Origin: Halovivax ruber XH-70
GTDB taxonomy: Archaea; Halobacteriota; Halobacteria; Halobacteriales; Natrialbaceae
Assembly: GCF_000328525.1 (NCBI RefSeq)
Contig: NC_019964.1
Span: forward strand, 2,542,001 to 2,606,000
Direction of reading: 5' to 3'
Length of the DNA: 64,000 bases
Shown: positions 44,010 to 54,250 of the stretch, piece after piece
How the letters are laid out: every line of letters begins with the position of its first letter
Position numbering within the stretch: position 1 is the first letter of the stretch
Translations under genes and position numbers: made by a program
The notes under the pieces: generated by a model
Told to the model about the DNA's origin: nothing
What the model saw: only the letters and a program-made list of their open reading frames with translations
Database searches by the model: none

Positions 44010-45494
44010 ATGCGACTCGATCGTGCCGTTTCGACGGCCTGGCACGTGTTGTGGGATCGGCCGTCGGATCTCCTCCCGCTGTACGTCCTCGGGCTGGCCA
44101 TCAGCGGGCTCACACAGGCGGGCGTCCTGCTCGGGGCCGCGCTGATCGGCCTCTACCTCTCGCTGACCGGCCGACTCGAGACGATTCAGGACAACCTCTC
44201 GGGGCTCGGTGGGCCACCCGATCCCGAGCGCGCGCCCGACGCGTTCGCCGCGTGGACCGAGTCACTCGGAACGGCACTGGAACCGGCGATGACGCTCCCC
44301 GTGGGTATCATCACGATCGGAACGACCCTCGTCGTCGTGCTCGTTGCCGTCCTGACCACGACTGCCGTCACCGCCGGTCGGCTCGCTGGCTGTCTCGGCC
44401 GACTCCGGGACGAGCGGGGCCTCGTGGCCGGCCTCGCCGGTGCCAGACGCTACTGGCGATCGATCCTCGCGCTGTACGTGCTCGAACTGGTCGCCTGGAT
44501 CGGTATCACGCTGCTCGCCGTCCTCCTCGCGCAGGCCGGTCCGATCGGCGTCCTCGTCGCCGTGGTCGGCTGGCTCGTCGGCGCCATCTCGATCCGCGCG
44601 ATCTTCGCGTTCGCCCCAGTCGCCGTCGTCGTCGACGAGACGGGCGCCCTCTCGGGCCTGCGATACGCCGCCAGCTACGTCCGCCACCGGACGATCGAGG
44701 CCGCCGGGTACTACCTCGTCGTACTCGTCGCACTCGTCGGGTTCGGCGCCGTCACGGCTGCACTCGGGCGTCTCGGCGTCGCAGCCGGAACGGGGCTTGG
44801 CTACGCGCTACTCGTCCTCCCGTTGCTCGATCTCGTGAAGACGACGCTCTACGGGGGCGGTCGGTTCGCCATCGACCCACCGGCCCGGGTCGAGCGGTCG
44901 CTCGTCGATCAGCTAGTGAGCGCCCTCGGTCGGAGTCTGCGCGAACTCCTCGCGTTCGTCAGGGCGACGCCCGGCGCCCACACCATCGCGACGGTGACGC
45001 TCGTCGGGGGCGTCGTCGCGGGCTGGTTCCTCGCCACACCACTCGCGGGCGCCGTCGAGAGTTCAATCGCCGGACGGCTGGTCGGCCACTCGGCGCCAGT
45101 CGCCGCGGCCGAGTTCTTCGGTAACAACTGGACGGTCGCACTGACGATGGCGTTCGCCGGGTTCTTCGCGGTCGTCCCGGCAATCGTCACGCTCGCGTTC
45201 AACGGACTCGCCATCGGCGTCGTCGCTCGCACCGAAGTCGAACTGGCCGAGTTACTCGCCTTCATGGCACCCCACGGCGTGATCGAACTGCCGGCGATCG
45301 TCGTCGCCGGCGCCGTCGGCATCTTCCTCGGGACGACCTGGGTGCGGACCTGGCGCGGGTCGGGAAGCCGCCTCGAATTGGCCGACGCCCTGGAACAAGC
45401 GTTCTGGGTCCTGCTAGGCGTCGGCATCCTGCTCGCGATCGCCGCCCTGATCGAGGGATTCGTCAGTCCCTACTACTGGCGACCGTTCCTGTAG
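44010..45494 (+). CDS. Membrane protein with C-terminal SpoIIM-like domain
   Basis: The product has 494 residues with about ten membrane segments. The first 280 residues resemble haloarchaeal multi-span DUF7847-type proteins. Residues about 310-494 carry the stage II sporulation protein M signature: NNWTVALTMAFAGF, AFNGLAIGVVA, APHGVIELPAIVVAGA. SpoIIM-like domains are found in many non-sporulating archaea, and their molecular role there is unknown. The fusion of the two membrane modules is seen directly here. Confidence 0.85.
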   Translation: MRLDRAVSTAWHVLWDRPSDLLPLYVLGLAISGLTQAGVLLGAALIGLYLSLTGRLETIQDNLSGLGGPPDPERAPDAFAAWTESLGTALEPAMTLPVGIITIGTTLVVVLVAVLTTTAVTAGRLAGCLGRLRDERGLVAGLAGARRYWRSILALYVLELVAWIGITLLAVLLAQAGPIGVLVAVVGWLVGAISIRAIFAFAPVAVVVDETGALSGLRYAASYVRHRTIEAAGYYLVVLVALVGFGAVTAALGRLGVAAGTGLGYALLVLPLLDLVKTTLYGGGRFAIDPPARVERSLVDQLVSALGRSLRELLAFVRATPGAHTIATVTLVGGVVAGWFLATPLAGAVESSIAGRLVGHSAPVAAAEFFGNNWTVALTMAFAGFFAVVPAIVTLAFNGLAIGVVARTEVELAELLAFMAPHGVIELPAIVVAGAVGIFLGTTWVRTWRGSGSRLELADALEQAFWVLLGVGILLAIAALIEGFVSPYYWRPFL

Positions 45495-45567
45495 GCCCCG
45501 GTGACGGGCGACGGACGACCGGTCGACTGATTTGTGCGGTGCTCTGCGGAACCGAGGAGCCGCCACC

Positions 45568-46965
45568 TCAGGCGTAGGCCTCGAACTCCTGGCCGAAGAC
45601 GAGGAAGTACGCCGTTCCGACGAGACCGATGACGGTGGCGAGTACGAACGCGAGCGTCGGCGATCCCTCCACGATCGTCGCCCCCGAAAGCGGGTTCGAG
45701 AGGCCAGACCAAAGAACCCCACCCAGCGCCGCGCTCGGGATGACCAGCACGTTCCTGACGAGGTAGTACGAGCCAGTCACACGCCCGCCGGCGTCCCGGT
45801 CGGCGGGCCCGACGATCAGCGCCTTGTGCGCGGGCAGTCCCGCGAATCTGAGCCCGGAGAACGCGAAGAGGGCGGCGACGACGGCGGCGTTCGCCGGTGC
45901 CGAGATCAACGCGATCGGGAAGACGGCGTAGACGGCGAATCCCAGCGCGACGACCGGTTTCAACCCGACGCGTTCGGCGAGTTTCGACGCGGGGATCATC
46001 ACGAGCAGGGCGACCAGCATCTCGAGCGCCAGGAGGAGCCCGAAGAACGCCTGGGGCGAGAGCGCGTCGCCGAGGACGGGGAGCGAGACCGGTAGTGTCA
46101 GCCCGACGCCGAGTTCCCGGGTGACGACGAGGACGAAGAAGACGTAGACCATCCCGTTGGCGAATCGGACGAGTGCGTCACCGACGAGCAGCGGTTTCAG
46201 CGGTGCCGGAAGGCTCCCGAGGTCCTCGCGGATCTGCGCGACGCCCGCGAACTCCGAGCCGAGGCTGTCCTCGCTCGCGTCGTAGAGGACGTGCTGGGCG
46301 ACCGTTCCCAGAATACCGAACCCGATCGCGATGGCGAGGATCCACTGGAAGGCGGTGACGACCGACGCCGCGGACAGGGCCTCGGCCGTCGGCCCGCCGA
46401 ACGCGAGGAAGACGACCGCGGCGAGCAGCGGCCCGACCAGAAACGCCGTCCGGCGGAACGTCTCGGTGCTCGCGAACCCCGCGGCGAGACGCGACGGTGG
46501 AACCGCCTGTTTGACGATGGCGAACGTGGCGCCGAGGCCGAACGACTTCCAGGCCTGCGAGAAGAGCAGTCCGACGAAGAGCGCGACGATGGCGAGCGAC
46601 GTCGGTCCGATCGTGACGTCGGCGAGTGCGGGCGCGACAAACCAGATCGCGAACCCGGCCGTCGAGATGGCGCCGAACGCCGTCAGCGCGTACCGCGAGC
46701 CGATTCGGTCCGAAATCGCCCCACCCGGGTAGGGATAGACCGCCGAGACGACGTTCCCGACGGTCCCGAACAGCCCCACGGCGATCCCGCCGGCACCGAG
46801 GGCGACCATGTACTCGGCCATGTACCGGCTCGTCATCTGGAAGCCGAGGCTGAAGGCAAACATCGCGAGCGAGAGCACCAGGACGTCTCGCTCCAGCGCG
46901 AGAAACTGCCTGACTGGATCCAGCGGATCCGGGTCGGCGTCGGTCGCATCCGCCGTGTCGCTCAT
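45568..46965 (-). CDS. Major facilitator superfamily transporter
   Basis: From ATG 46965 the product has 465 residues and about 12 membrane helices after an acidic N-terminal tail. The MFS loop is seen as YPGGAISDRIGSRYALTAFG (near residue 80) and in the second half as IPASKLAERVGLKPVVALG. The upstream extension in the same frame is antisense to the next gene and is not coding. The substrate is not indicated. Confidence 0.88.
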   Translation of the reverse strand: MSDTADATDADPDPLDPVRQFLALERDVLVLSLAMFAFSLGFQMTSRYMAEYMVALGAGGIAVGLFGTVGNVVSAVYPYPGGAISDRIGSRYALTAFGAISTAGFAIWFVAPALADVTIGPTSLAIVALFVGLLFSQAWKSFGLGATFAIVKQAVPPSRLAAGFASTETFRRTAFLVGPLLAAVVFLAFGGPTAEALSAASVVTAFQWILAIAIGFGILGTVAQHVLYDASEDSLGSEFAGVAQIREDLGSLPAPLKPLLVGDALVRFANGMVYVFFVLVVTRELGVGLTLPVSLPVLGDALSPQAFFGLLLALEMLVALLVMIPASKLAERVGLKPVVALGFAVYAVFPIALISAPANAAVVAALFAFSGLRFAGLPAHKALIVGPADRDAGGRVTGSYYLVRNVLVIPSAALGGVLWSGLSNPLSGATIVEGSPTLAFVLATVIGLVGTAYFLVFGQEFEAYA

Positions 46966-47160
46966 GGCGAGGCGTGTGCGGTGGATCCACTTGTCGATTC
47001 CCGTTTCGGGCCCGGCCAGCCAGTTCGATCGATGATTCGATCGAGCGGACCGATCAGTCGCTTCGGTCGAGCGGGACCACCGGACGACGGGACCGTCCTC
47101 ACCCGGGCCGACGTGCCGGAGACCGAACCAGTAAAGACACGCGCCACCATCGTCCATCCC

Positions 47161-48117
47161 ATGACGACGCTGGGAACGGCGAACGCGGCCCCCGGGGAGC
47201 TCGATACGGGTCGGCTCGAGGTCGGCGAGACTCGAGACGGCTCGCCGTTCGGGCTCCCGGTCGCCGTGATCAACGGGGCCGACTCCGGATCGACCCTCTA
47301 CCTGCAAGCAGCGAGCGACGGCGACGAACTGAACGGCGTGGGCGTCCTCCAGCGCGTGGTGCCACAGCTCGATCCCGCCGAGCTCTCGGGGACGATCCTC
47401 GTGGTCGGGATCGTCAACTACCACGCCTATCAGGTCGCCGAACACCGTAACCCGATCGACGACCGGAAGATGAATCGGACCTACCCCGGCGACGAAACCG
47501 GGACATCGAGCGAGCGCATCGCGGCGGCGACGTTCGAGGCCGCGAGCCGGGCGGACCTCGTGCTCGACCTCCACCAGGGATCGACGAGCCGCATGATCGA
47601 CGAGGTACGCGTCCGCTGCGGCCAGCGCCACCGACTGCACGACGAGTGTCTCGAACTCGCCCGCGTCTTCGGCGCCGGCCACATTTTGGACCAGAAAGGG
47701 CCGGAGGGACAGCTGGCCCGCGTCGCCCCGGACGAGGGGATCCCGACGGTCGACCCGGAACTCGGCGGCTGCGTCGGGTGGGACGAATCGAGCATCCAGA
47801 CCGGCGTCGAGGGTGTCTTCAACGTGCTCCGGTACTACGGCTTCCTCGACGGCGACGCGACGGTCGAGCCCCAGATACGCGCCGACGATTTCGACCAGTT
47901 CAGTGCGCCGGCGGGCGGGCTCGTGAGCCTCGCGTGCGATCTCGGTGACCGCGTCGAGGCCGGCGAGACGCTGTTTACGGTGACGACACCGTTCGGCGAG
48001 CCCAAGGCGACCGTCCGTGCGAAGACCGACGGCGTCGTCTGGCGGACCCGACGACTGCCGCAGGTCGCCACCGGCGAGTACGTCTGTTCGGTCGGAACCG
48101 GGGTGGAGACGGTCTGA
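47161..48117 (+). CDS. Succinylglutamate desuccinylase/aspartoacylase-type protein
   Basis: From ATG 47161 the product has 318 residues. It has a zinc-carboxypeptidase-like fold with DLHQGSTSRM as the second zinc-ligand region and a C-terminal lipoyl-like beta domain (SLACDLGDRVEAGETLFTV). The first zinc motif, normally HGDE, reads DGDE (53-56), so one His is replaced by Asp; this may still bind zinc or may mark a distinct subfamily. It could deacylate N-acyl amino acids. Its stop overlaps the threonine synthase start (TGATG), so the two genes are coupled. Confidence 0.83.
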   Translation: MTTLGTANAAPGELDTGRLEVGETRDGSPFGLPVAVINGADSGSTLYLQAASDGDELNGVGVLQRVVPQLDPAELSGTILVVGIVNYHAYQVAEHRNPIDDRKMNRTYPGDETGTSSERIAAATFEAASRADLVLDLHQGSTSRMIDEVRVRCGQRHRLHDECLELARVFGAGHILDQKGPEGQLARVAPDEGIPTVDPELGGCVGWDESSIQTGVEGVFNVLRYYGFLDGDATVEPQIRADDFDQFSAPAGGLVSLACDLGDRVEAGETLFTVTTPFGEPKATVRAKTDGVVWRTRRLPQVATGEYVCSVGTGVETV

Positions 48118-49328
48118 TGGCGTCAGATCTCGTCTGCCCCGACTGCGACGCCGTCTACGAGGCCGGCCCCGACGAACCCTGGCGCTGTGGCTGCGGACAC
48201 GCCCTCGAGTTCGTCGACCGACCGTACCCGGAGGGCCATCCCCGGCCACTGTCGAGTCTCGACACCTCCCGCGGTCTCTGGACGTTCTTCGAGTTCCTCC
48301 CGATCGAGGAACACGTCACCTTCCACGAGGGCTTCACGCCGCTCGTCGACGCCCCCGAGTGGAACGCCGACTTCAAACTGGAGTACGTCTTCCCGTCGGG
48401 CTCGTTCAAAGACCGCGGGGCGACCACGACGCTCTCGCGGGCGGTCGAACTCGGCGTCGAGAAGGTGATCGAGGACTCCTCGGGCAACGCCGGTGCCGCG
48501 ATCGCCACCTACGCTGCACGGGCGGGGCTCCCCGCCGACATCTACGTCCCCGAGGACGTCAAACAGTCGAAACTGATGGCGATCCAGCGCGTCGACGCCC
48601 GGCCCGTCCGGGTGCCGGGCTCGCGCGAGGACGTCACGGCCGCCTGCGTCGACGCCGTCGAGGGCGTCCGTGCGGCCACCGGCAACCAAAACGGCGCGGC
48701 GGCTGACCGTGAGGGTAGTGACGGCCACCCGACCCCCGCCGACGGCCATCCGGACGCCCCCTATCAGACCGGACGCGGCTGGTACGCCAGTCACGCCTGG
48801 AACCCCGCCTTCTACGCGGGGACGATGACGTTCGCCTTCGAGATCGCCGCCCAGCGCGAGTGGAGCGCCCCCGACGCGCTCGTCCTCCCGATCGGACACG
48901 GGACGCTCTTCCTGGGAGCCTACCGCGGCTTCGACCTCCTCCGTGAGGCAGGCATCACCGACACGATACCTCGTCTGCTCGGCGTCCAGTCGGTCGGCTA
49001 CGACCCGATTGTCACCGTCGTCGACGGCGACCGCGTCGTCGAGGAAGGCGAATCCGAGGCGTCCATCGCCGACGGCATCCAGATCCGCGAGCCCGCCCGC
49101 GGCAGTCAGATCGTCGAGGCGATCGAAGCGACGGACGGGACCGCCATCGGCCTCGGCGACGGCGCGGTCGAGAACGCCCTCGATCGACTCCACCGCGGCG
49201 GGTTCTACGTCGAACCCACGACGGCCGTCGCGCCGGCCGCACTCGCCCACCTGCGCGAACTGGGCCACCTCGACGAAGACGAGGACGTCGTCGTGCCGTT
49301 GACCGGCTCCGGCCTGAAGACGATGTAG
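48117..49328 (+). CDS. thrC: Threonine synthase
   Basis: The product has 403 residues. It is a fold-type II PLP enzyme with the PLP lysine in SGSFKDRGATT (about 97-107) and SSGNAGAA near 120-127. An N-terminal zinc-ribbon-like region (VCPDCDAVYEA..RCGCGHALEF) is present, as in many archaeal threonine synthases. It converts O-phosphohomoserine to threonine. An acidic insert lies near 185-215. It is probably co-translated with the upstream aspartoacylase-type gene. Confidence 0.92.
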   Translation: MASDLVCPDCDAVYEAGPDEPWRCGCGHALEFVDRPYPEGHPRPLSSLDTSRGLWTFFEFLPIEEHVTFHEGFTPLVDAPEWNADFKLEYVFPSGSFKDRGATTTLSRAVELGVEKVIEDSSGNAGAAIATYAARAGLPADIYVPEDVKQSKLMAIQRVDARPVRVPGSREDVTAACVDAVEGVRAATGNQNGAAADREGSDGHPTPADGHPDAPYQTGRGWYASHAWNPAFYAGTMTFAFEIAAQREWSAPDALVLPIGHGTLFLGAYRGFDLLREAGITDTIPRLLGVQSVGYDPIVTVVDGDRVVEEGESEASIADGIQIREPARGSQIVEAIEATDGTAIGLGDGAVENALDRLHRGGFYVEPTTAVAPAALAHLRELGHLDEDEDVVVPLTGSGLKTM

Positions 49329-49424
49329 CGACGTCCGACGACCGCCCCACCGCAGTGACCGCGCGGCATCCGCGGACCGGCCGAACCCGACATTCCTATA
49401 CCCGCGCCCCGAAAACGGAGCGAT

Positions 49425-51206
49425 ATGTTCCCAGCGCTTCGCGACGAGGTCGCCTCGGCGCTCGACGCGGCCCTCTCGGCCCGCGAGTTGCCGACCGACG
49501 ACCTCGGGATCGAGGAACCGCCGGACGACGTCGACAGCGTTCTCGCCTCGAGCGTCGCCTTCCGGCTCGCCGGCGAGGTTGGTGCCGCGCCGCCACAGGT
49601 CGCTGCCGAGCTGGCCGACGAGATCGACGTCGACGAGTTGCGCTACGTCGACCGCGTCGAGACCCAGGGACCCTACGTGAACTTCCTGCCGAGTCCCACC
49701 TACTACGCCGAGACGGTCGAGGCAGCGACGGCCGACGACTACGGACACCGGCCGGATCGTGACGAGTCGGTGGTCGTCGAGCACACGAGCGCCAACCCGA
49801 CGGGACCGGTCCACGTCGGCCGCGCCCGCAACCCGATCATCGGCGACGCCGTCGCGACGCTGCTTTCCTACGCCGGCTACGACGTCGACCGCCACTACTA
49901 CGTCAACGACGCCGGGCGCCAGATGGCCGTCTTCACGTGGGCCTACGAGACCTTCGACGAGGCCGAACTCGACCGAGAACCCGACCGCAACCGCATCGAG
50001 TACGACCTGGTTCGCTACTACCGCGAGGGCAACGCGTTCCTCGAAAACGGCCCTGACGACGAGGTCGCGGCGGCAGAAGCCGAGATTGAATCGATCATGC
50101 AGGGGCTCGAGGCGGGCGACGAAGCGACTTACGAGCGCGTGAGCGAGGTTGTCGATCAGGTGCTCTCGGGCATGCAGGAGTGCCTCGCTCGCTTGCCGGC
50201 CGAGTTCGACGAGTTCGTCAAAGAGACGCGCTTCATGCGCGACGGATCGACCGACGACATCGTCGCCCGACTACAGGACAGTGAGGTCGCCGAGCGTGAA
50301 GAGGATGCCTGGCAGCTCGATCTCGAGGCGTGGGGGATCGATAAGTCGTTCGTCTTCCTGCGCTCGGACGGCACGTCGCTGTACACGACGCGCGACCTGG
50401 CCCACCACGAGTGGAAGTTCGAACGTTTCGATCGCGCCGTAACGGTCCTAGGCGAGGATCAGGAGCTACACGCGCGACAGCTCGCGGCCGCCCTCGAGGT
50501 GCTCGGCAACGACACCCATCAACTCACCTCGATGTTCTACGGGTGGGTCAACCTCCCCGGTGGCGAGGGGATGAGCACCCGTGAGGGGACCGGTATCGAC
50601 CTGGACGACCTCTTAGACGAGGCCATCGACCGTGCTCGCGAGGAGGTCGAAGACCGCCTCGACGACCGCATCCGCGACGACGACCTCACCGAGGACGACA
50701 TCGATCGCATCGCCCGACAGGTCGGCATCGGCGCCGTTCGCTACGACATCGTCGCCAAGCAGCCGACCAAGGCCATCACCTTCGAGTGGGACCGCGCGCT
50801 CGACTTCGAGGCCCAGTCGGCGCCGTACGTGCAGTACGTCCACGCTCGCTGCTGTGGCATCCTCGAAGAGGCTGGCCTGGACCCCGGAAACGCACAGGAC
50901 GGACTCGCGACGACGATCGACACGGACGCACTCGCGACCGACGCCGAACGCGACCTGATCGAGACCATCGGCCGCTTCCCGTGGGAGATCGAGGAGGCTG
51001 CCGACGACCTCGAACCCCACCGCATCGCGACGTACACGCGCGAGTTCGCCGAGACGTTCAACGCGTTTTACCGGGAGTGTCCGGTCCTCGCCGACGACGT
51101 CGACACAGACACCCGGGACGCCCGCCTCGCGCTCGTCGCCGCCTCGAAGCACACGATGGCGAACGCGCTGGACGTCCTCGGCGTCGCCCCACCGCGGTCG
51201 ATGTGA
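49425..51206 (+). CDS. argS: Arginyl-tRNA synthetase
   Basis: The product has 593 residues with the ArgRS N-terminal additional domain (1-100), the class I catalytic core and the anticodon-binding helix domain at the end ([15 protein letters not shown]...ALDVLGV). The HIGH-type motif reads HVGR at 130-133, followed by ARNPIIGD. The KMSK-type loop is [11 protein letters not shown]. Both are altered from the consensus; the last His of HIGH is Arg. Many archaeal ArgRSs also deviate here, so activity is expected. It is a single gene with no operon partner. Confidence 0.96.
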   Translation: MFPALRDEVASALDAALSARELPTDDLGIEEPPDDVDSVLASSVAFRLAGEVGAAPPQVAAELADEIDVDELRYVDRVETQGPYVNFLPSPTYYAETVEAATADDYGHRPDRDESVVVEHTSANPTGPVHVGRARNPIIGDAVATLLSYAGYDVDRHYYVNDAGRQMAVFTWAYETFDEAELDREPDRNRIEYDLVRYYREGNAFLENGPDDEVAAAEAEIESIMQGLEAGDEATYERVSEVVDQVLSGMQECLARLPAEFDEFVKETRFMRDGSTDDIVARLQDSEVAEREEDAWQLDLEAWGIDKSFVFLRSDGTSLYTTRDLAHHEWKFERFDRAVTVLGEDQELHARQLAAALEVLGNDTHQLTSMFYGWVNLPGGEGMSTREGTGIDLDDLLDEAIDRAREEVEDRLDDRIRDDDLTEDDIDRIARQVGIGAVRYDIVAKQPTKAITFEWDRALDFEAQSAPYVQYVHARCCGILEEAGLDPGNAQDGLATTIDTDALATDAERDLIETIGRFPWEIEEAADDLEPHRIATYTREFAETFNAFYRECPVLADDVDTDTRDARLALVAASKHTMANALDVLGVAPPRSM

Positions 51207-51332
51207 GCGAGACGACCATCTCACACCGAGGGTCGCAGCCGCTCAGATCGGGAGCACAACACGACGATCGGTGACCCGCGCTACCGGCTACCCTCGCTCC
51301 AGCCCAGCTGGCGATACAATCAGACCGGTCGA

Positions 51333-51692
51333 TCAGTTCCCGTCCGTAAGCGTCGCGACGGTCGGCTGACGATCGTCCGGGGCGAGTTCGGCAATCCGGT
51401 CGAGCGCGTCGAACCCATCGCTTCGAACCACGTCACCCGACCGGCTGTCCCACTCCAGGACGCCGTGGTCGACGAGCCGCGGGATGTGGTTGTGGACGAG
51501 TTCGATCTGCGTCCGTTCGGCGGTCGCCGACGAGCCAGCCGCCGACGGCGCCGTTCCGTCGCGATCGACGAGTTCGACCGCGAGTTCGTCGATCGGCCAG
51601 ACCGCCCGGTCACGGAACAGTTCGAGCACCGACCGCCGGAGGGGGTCCGAGAGAAGTTCACAGGCCTCGGTTGTGTCGATGGGGGTAGCCAT
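51333..51692 (-). CDS. Small winged-helix regulator (DUF7344-like)
   Basis: The product has 119 residues with a compact wHTH (ACELLSDPLRRSVLELFRDRAVWPIDELAVELV) and a second helix-turn part (IELVHNHIPRLVDHGVLEWDSRSGDVV). This matches the DUF7344 type seen in haloarchaeal regulators, which often control stress or membrane genes. A disordered Ala/Ser/Thr loop lies near 48-60. Target genes are unknown. Confidence 0.83.
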   Translation of the reverse strand: MATPIDTTEACELLSDPLRRSVLELFRDRAVWPIDELAVELVDRDGTAPSAAGSSATAERTQIELVHNHIPRLVDHGVLEWDSRSGDVVRSDGFDALDRIAELAPDDRQPTVATLTDGN

Positions 51693-51769
51693 ATCAAATT
51701 GCTCCGGCTGAAAACGTATGACAATTTCCCCAAACTGTTTAGGTTCTCTGGAGTCGGGCGGAGACGGGC

Positions 51770-52600
51770 TCAGGCGTCAGGTTCGGCGTCGGTGATCGCA
51801 CTCGAGACCTCGTCGTGGGACGCAGCGTCGTCAGGGTCGGCTGTCGATGAATCATCCGCCGCAGCCTCGTCCCCCGACGGCCCGGCAGTCTCGACGCCGG
51901 TCAACGTCGTGGCGAGTTCGCGGTACGCGACCGCCGCGTCGCTCTCGGGGGCGTGGACGACGAGCGGTGTCCCCGCGTAGACGCTCGCTCTCACCGCCCT
52001 GTCTTCCGGAATCGCCCCGAGTTCCGCGACACCCAGTTTCTCGGCGATGGTTTCTGGGGGGACGTCACCGGACGGATGGGTCCGCGTGACGAGGAGGCCG
52101 GCGACCTCACCGTCGACTCGATCGACGAGTTCGATCGTCCGCGAGACGTCCTGCACCGCGGCGGGTTCCGGCGTCGCGACGAGGACGACGGCGTCGGCGA
52201 GCCCGAGTGGGAGTATCGACTCGTGGCTCACGCCGGCGCCTACGTCGATGAGTACGTAGTCCACGCGGTCACGGAGGGTCTCGACGACCTCGCCCAGGCC
52301 ATCGGGTTCCGTCTCGGCGTAGTCGGCGAGTTCGTTACCGCTTGGTACCCCGACGATGTTTGCTGCGAGCCGGTAGGTCGCGTCCTCGATCGATGCCTCG
52401 CCCGAGAGCACGTCGTGGAGCGTCGCCGACCCGGGAGAGAGACTGACGAATCCGGCCAGATTCGCCATCCCCAGGTCTGCGTCGACGATCGCGACCCGCT
52501 CACCCGCCTGCGCGAGGGCAGTCCCGAGGTTTACCGTCGTGGTCGTCTTCCCGACGCCACCCTTCCCGCTCGCGATGGCGTACACCGTCTCCTGGGGCAT
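51770..52600 (-). CDS. MinD/ParA-type ATPase
   Basis: From ATG 52600 the product has 276 residues. The deviant Walker A motif KGGVGKTT (13-20) and a MinD-like core (VDADLGMANLAGFV, DYVLIDVGAGVSHE) are clear. A disordered acidic tail of about 40 residues replaces the usual membrane-binding helix, so this is a soluble MinD-family ATPase. It would use ATP-dependent dimerisation to position a partner such as a motility, division or chemosensory component. A GTG two codons upstream is possible as an alternative start. Confidence 0.88.
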   Translation of the reverse strand: MPQETVYAIASGKGGVGKTTTTVNLGTALAQAGERVAIVDADLGMANLAGFVSLSPGSATLHDVLSGEASIEDATYRLAANIVGVPSGNELADYAETEPDGLGEVVETLRDRVDYVLIDVGAGVSHESILPLGLADAVVLVATPEPAAVQDVSRTIELVDRVDGEVAGLLVTRTHPSGDVPPETIAEKLGVAELGAIPEDRAVRASVYAGTPLVVHAPESDAAVAYRELATTLTGVETAGPSGDEAAADDSSTADPDDAASHDEVSSAITDAEPDA

Positions 52601-52631
52601 GGTCACTATCGGATCAGTGGGCCGGGATCAC

Positions 52632-52638
52632 CTTAAAT
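52632..52638 (-). promoter_or_regulatory. TATA-like box for the MinD-type gene
   Basis: On the minus strand this reads ATTTAAG, about 35 bases upstream of the ATG at 52600. Confidence 0.45.
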
Positions 52639-52704
52639 CGTGGCAACCCGTCCGACGGGCGGCAGACGGCTCACGCCGACACGGGCGCTTATCGTGTCAA
52701 CAGG

Positions 52705-52711
52705 TACTTAG
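52705..52711 (+). promoter_or_regulatory. TATA-like box for prf1
   Basis: TACTTAG lies about 28 bases before the ATG at 52736 in the divergent region shared with the MinD-type gene. Confidence 0.4.
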
Positions 52712-52735
52712 CCCTCGCTCCGTTTCGTTTGGACA

Positions 52736-53995
52736 ATGAGTAGCGAGGGAGCCGAGGGCCAAACCGACCGGAAGAAATACGAGTTCCGGAAGGTGATCGA
52801 GGACCTCAAAAATTACGAGGGGTCGGGGACCCAGCTCGTAACGATCTACGTCCCCGACGATCGCCAGATCAGTGACGTCGTCGCACACGTCACCCAGGAG
52901 CACTCCGAGGCCTCGAACATCAAGTCCAAGCAGACCCGGACGAACGTCCAGGACGCGTTGACGAGTATCAAAGACCGCCTCAAGTACTACGACACCTATC
53001 CCCCGGACAACGGAATGGTCCTGTTCTCGGGGGCCGTCGACTCCGGCGGCGGCCGGACCGAAATGGTCACCCAGGTCCTGGAGGGACCGCCCCAGCCGGT
53101 CGAATCCTTCCGCTATCACTGTGACTCGGACTTTCTCACCGAACCGCTCGAGAATATGCTGGCCGACCAGGGGCTGTACGGCCTGGTCGTCCTCGATCGG
53201 CGAGAAGCAAACGTCGGCTGGCTGAAGGGCAAGCGCATCGAGCCAGTCAAGTCCGCCTCCTCGCTCGTCCCCGGCAAACAGCGCAAAGGGGGCCAGTCGG
53301 CCCAGCGATTCGCCCGCCTCCGACTCGAGGCGATCGACAACTTCTATCAGGAGGTCGCGGGCATGGCGAACGACCTCTTCGTCCCCGAACGCCACGATAT
53401 CGAAGGTATCCTCGTCGGTGGCCCCTCGCCCACCAAAGAGGAGTTCCTCGACGGCGACTACCTTCACCACGAACTGCAAGACTCCGTCATCGGCAAGTTC
53501 GACGTCTCCTACACCGACGAGTCCGGGCTCCGCGAACTCGTCGACAACGCCCAGGACGCGCTAGCCGACGCGGAGGTAATGAAAGACAAGCGCCAGATGG
53601 AGACCTTCTTCGAGGAACTCAACGCTGGCGAGCTGGCCACATACGGGTTCGAACAGACCCGGCGAAATCTGGTCATGGGCTCCGTCGAACGGCTCCTGAT
53701 CAGCGAGGACCTCCGCAAGGACGTCATCAGCTACGATTGCCCCGACTGTGGCACCACCGACCGCGAGGTCGTCGACCGGCGCAAGTCGACGACCGATCAC
53801 ACCTGTAGCGAGTGTGGGACGGAAGTGGACGCCGACGACGCCGAACGCGAGGACGCGATCGAACACCTGATCGAGATCGCCGAACAGCGCGGCACGGAGA
53901 CGAAGTTCATCTCGACGGACTTCGAGAAAGGCGAGCAGCTCTACGATGCCTTCGGCGGATTTGCCGGCATCCTCCGGTACTCGACCGGCGTCTAA
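52736..53995 (+). CDS. prf1: Peptide chain release factor aRF1
   Basis: The product has 419 residues. The stop-codon-recognition NIKS motif lies at 61-64 and the peptidyl-tRNA hydrolysis GGQ motif at 185-187. The C-terminal domain contains a zinc-like four-cysteine set (CPDCG...CSECG near 337-363). It ends translation at all three stop codons. The acidic N-terminus fits a halophile. The gene has its own promoter. Confidence 0.97.
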   Translation: MSSEGAEGQTDRKKYEFRKVIEDLKNYEGSGTQLVTIYVPDDRQISDVVAHVTQEHSEASNIKSKQTRTNVQDALTSIKDRLKYYDTYPPDNGMVLFSGAVDSGGGRTEMVTQVLEGPPQPVESFRYHCDSDFLTEPLENMLADQGLYGLVVLDRREANVGWLKGKRIEPVKSASSLVPGKQRKGGQSAQRFARLRLEAIDNFYQEVAGMANDLFVPERHDIEGILVGGPSPTKEEFLDGDYLHHELQDSVIGKFDVSYTDESGLRELVDNAQDALADAEVMKDKRQMETFFEELNAGELATYGFEQTRRNLVMGSVERLLISEDLRKDVISYDCPDCGTTDREVVDRRKSTTDHTCSECGTEVDADDAEREDAIEHLIEIAEQRGTETKFISTDFEKGEQLYDAFGGFAGILRYSTGV

Positions 53996-54218
53996 GGACC
54001 CCGAGTACCCCGTCGTACACCGCCCACGGTCCACCCCCGTTTCGCCCGTCCATCCAGTTCGTCACGGTCGCCCACTCTGGTTCCGCGGTGTAATCGTCCG
54101 ATCGAACTATCGTCGGCTCCCGATTCTCACGAGTGATCCGCTCACCGTCCCCTGTTCGCTCACGACCAGCTGCAGATGACTGGCGAAGACAGCGACACGG
54201 CCGACGCCGCCGACGGAA

Positions 54219-54227
54219 TTCTTAAAC
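54219..54227 (+). promoter_or_regulatory. TATA-like box for the Bat-type regulator
   Basis: TTCTTAAAC is about 28 bases upstream of the ATG at 54251. A longer in-frame start at 54176 would lie before this box, so the ATG at 54251 is preferred. Confidence 0.45.
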
Positions 54228-54250
54228 CCGTGACCGTATACGATAGTCAT

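Noticed and set aside
46966-48249. MFS transporter frame extended across the aspartoacylase-type gene
   Set aside because: The extension is antisense to a well-recognised coding region and lacks membrane segments.
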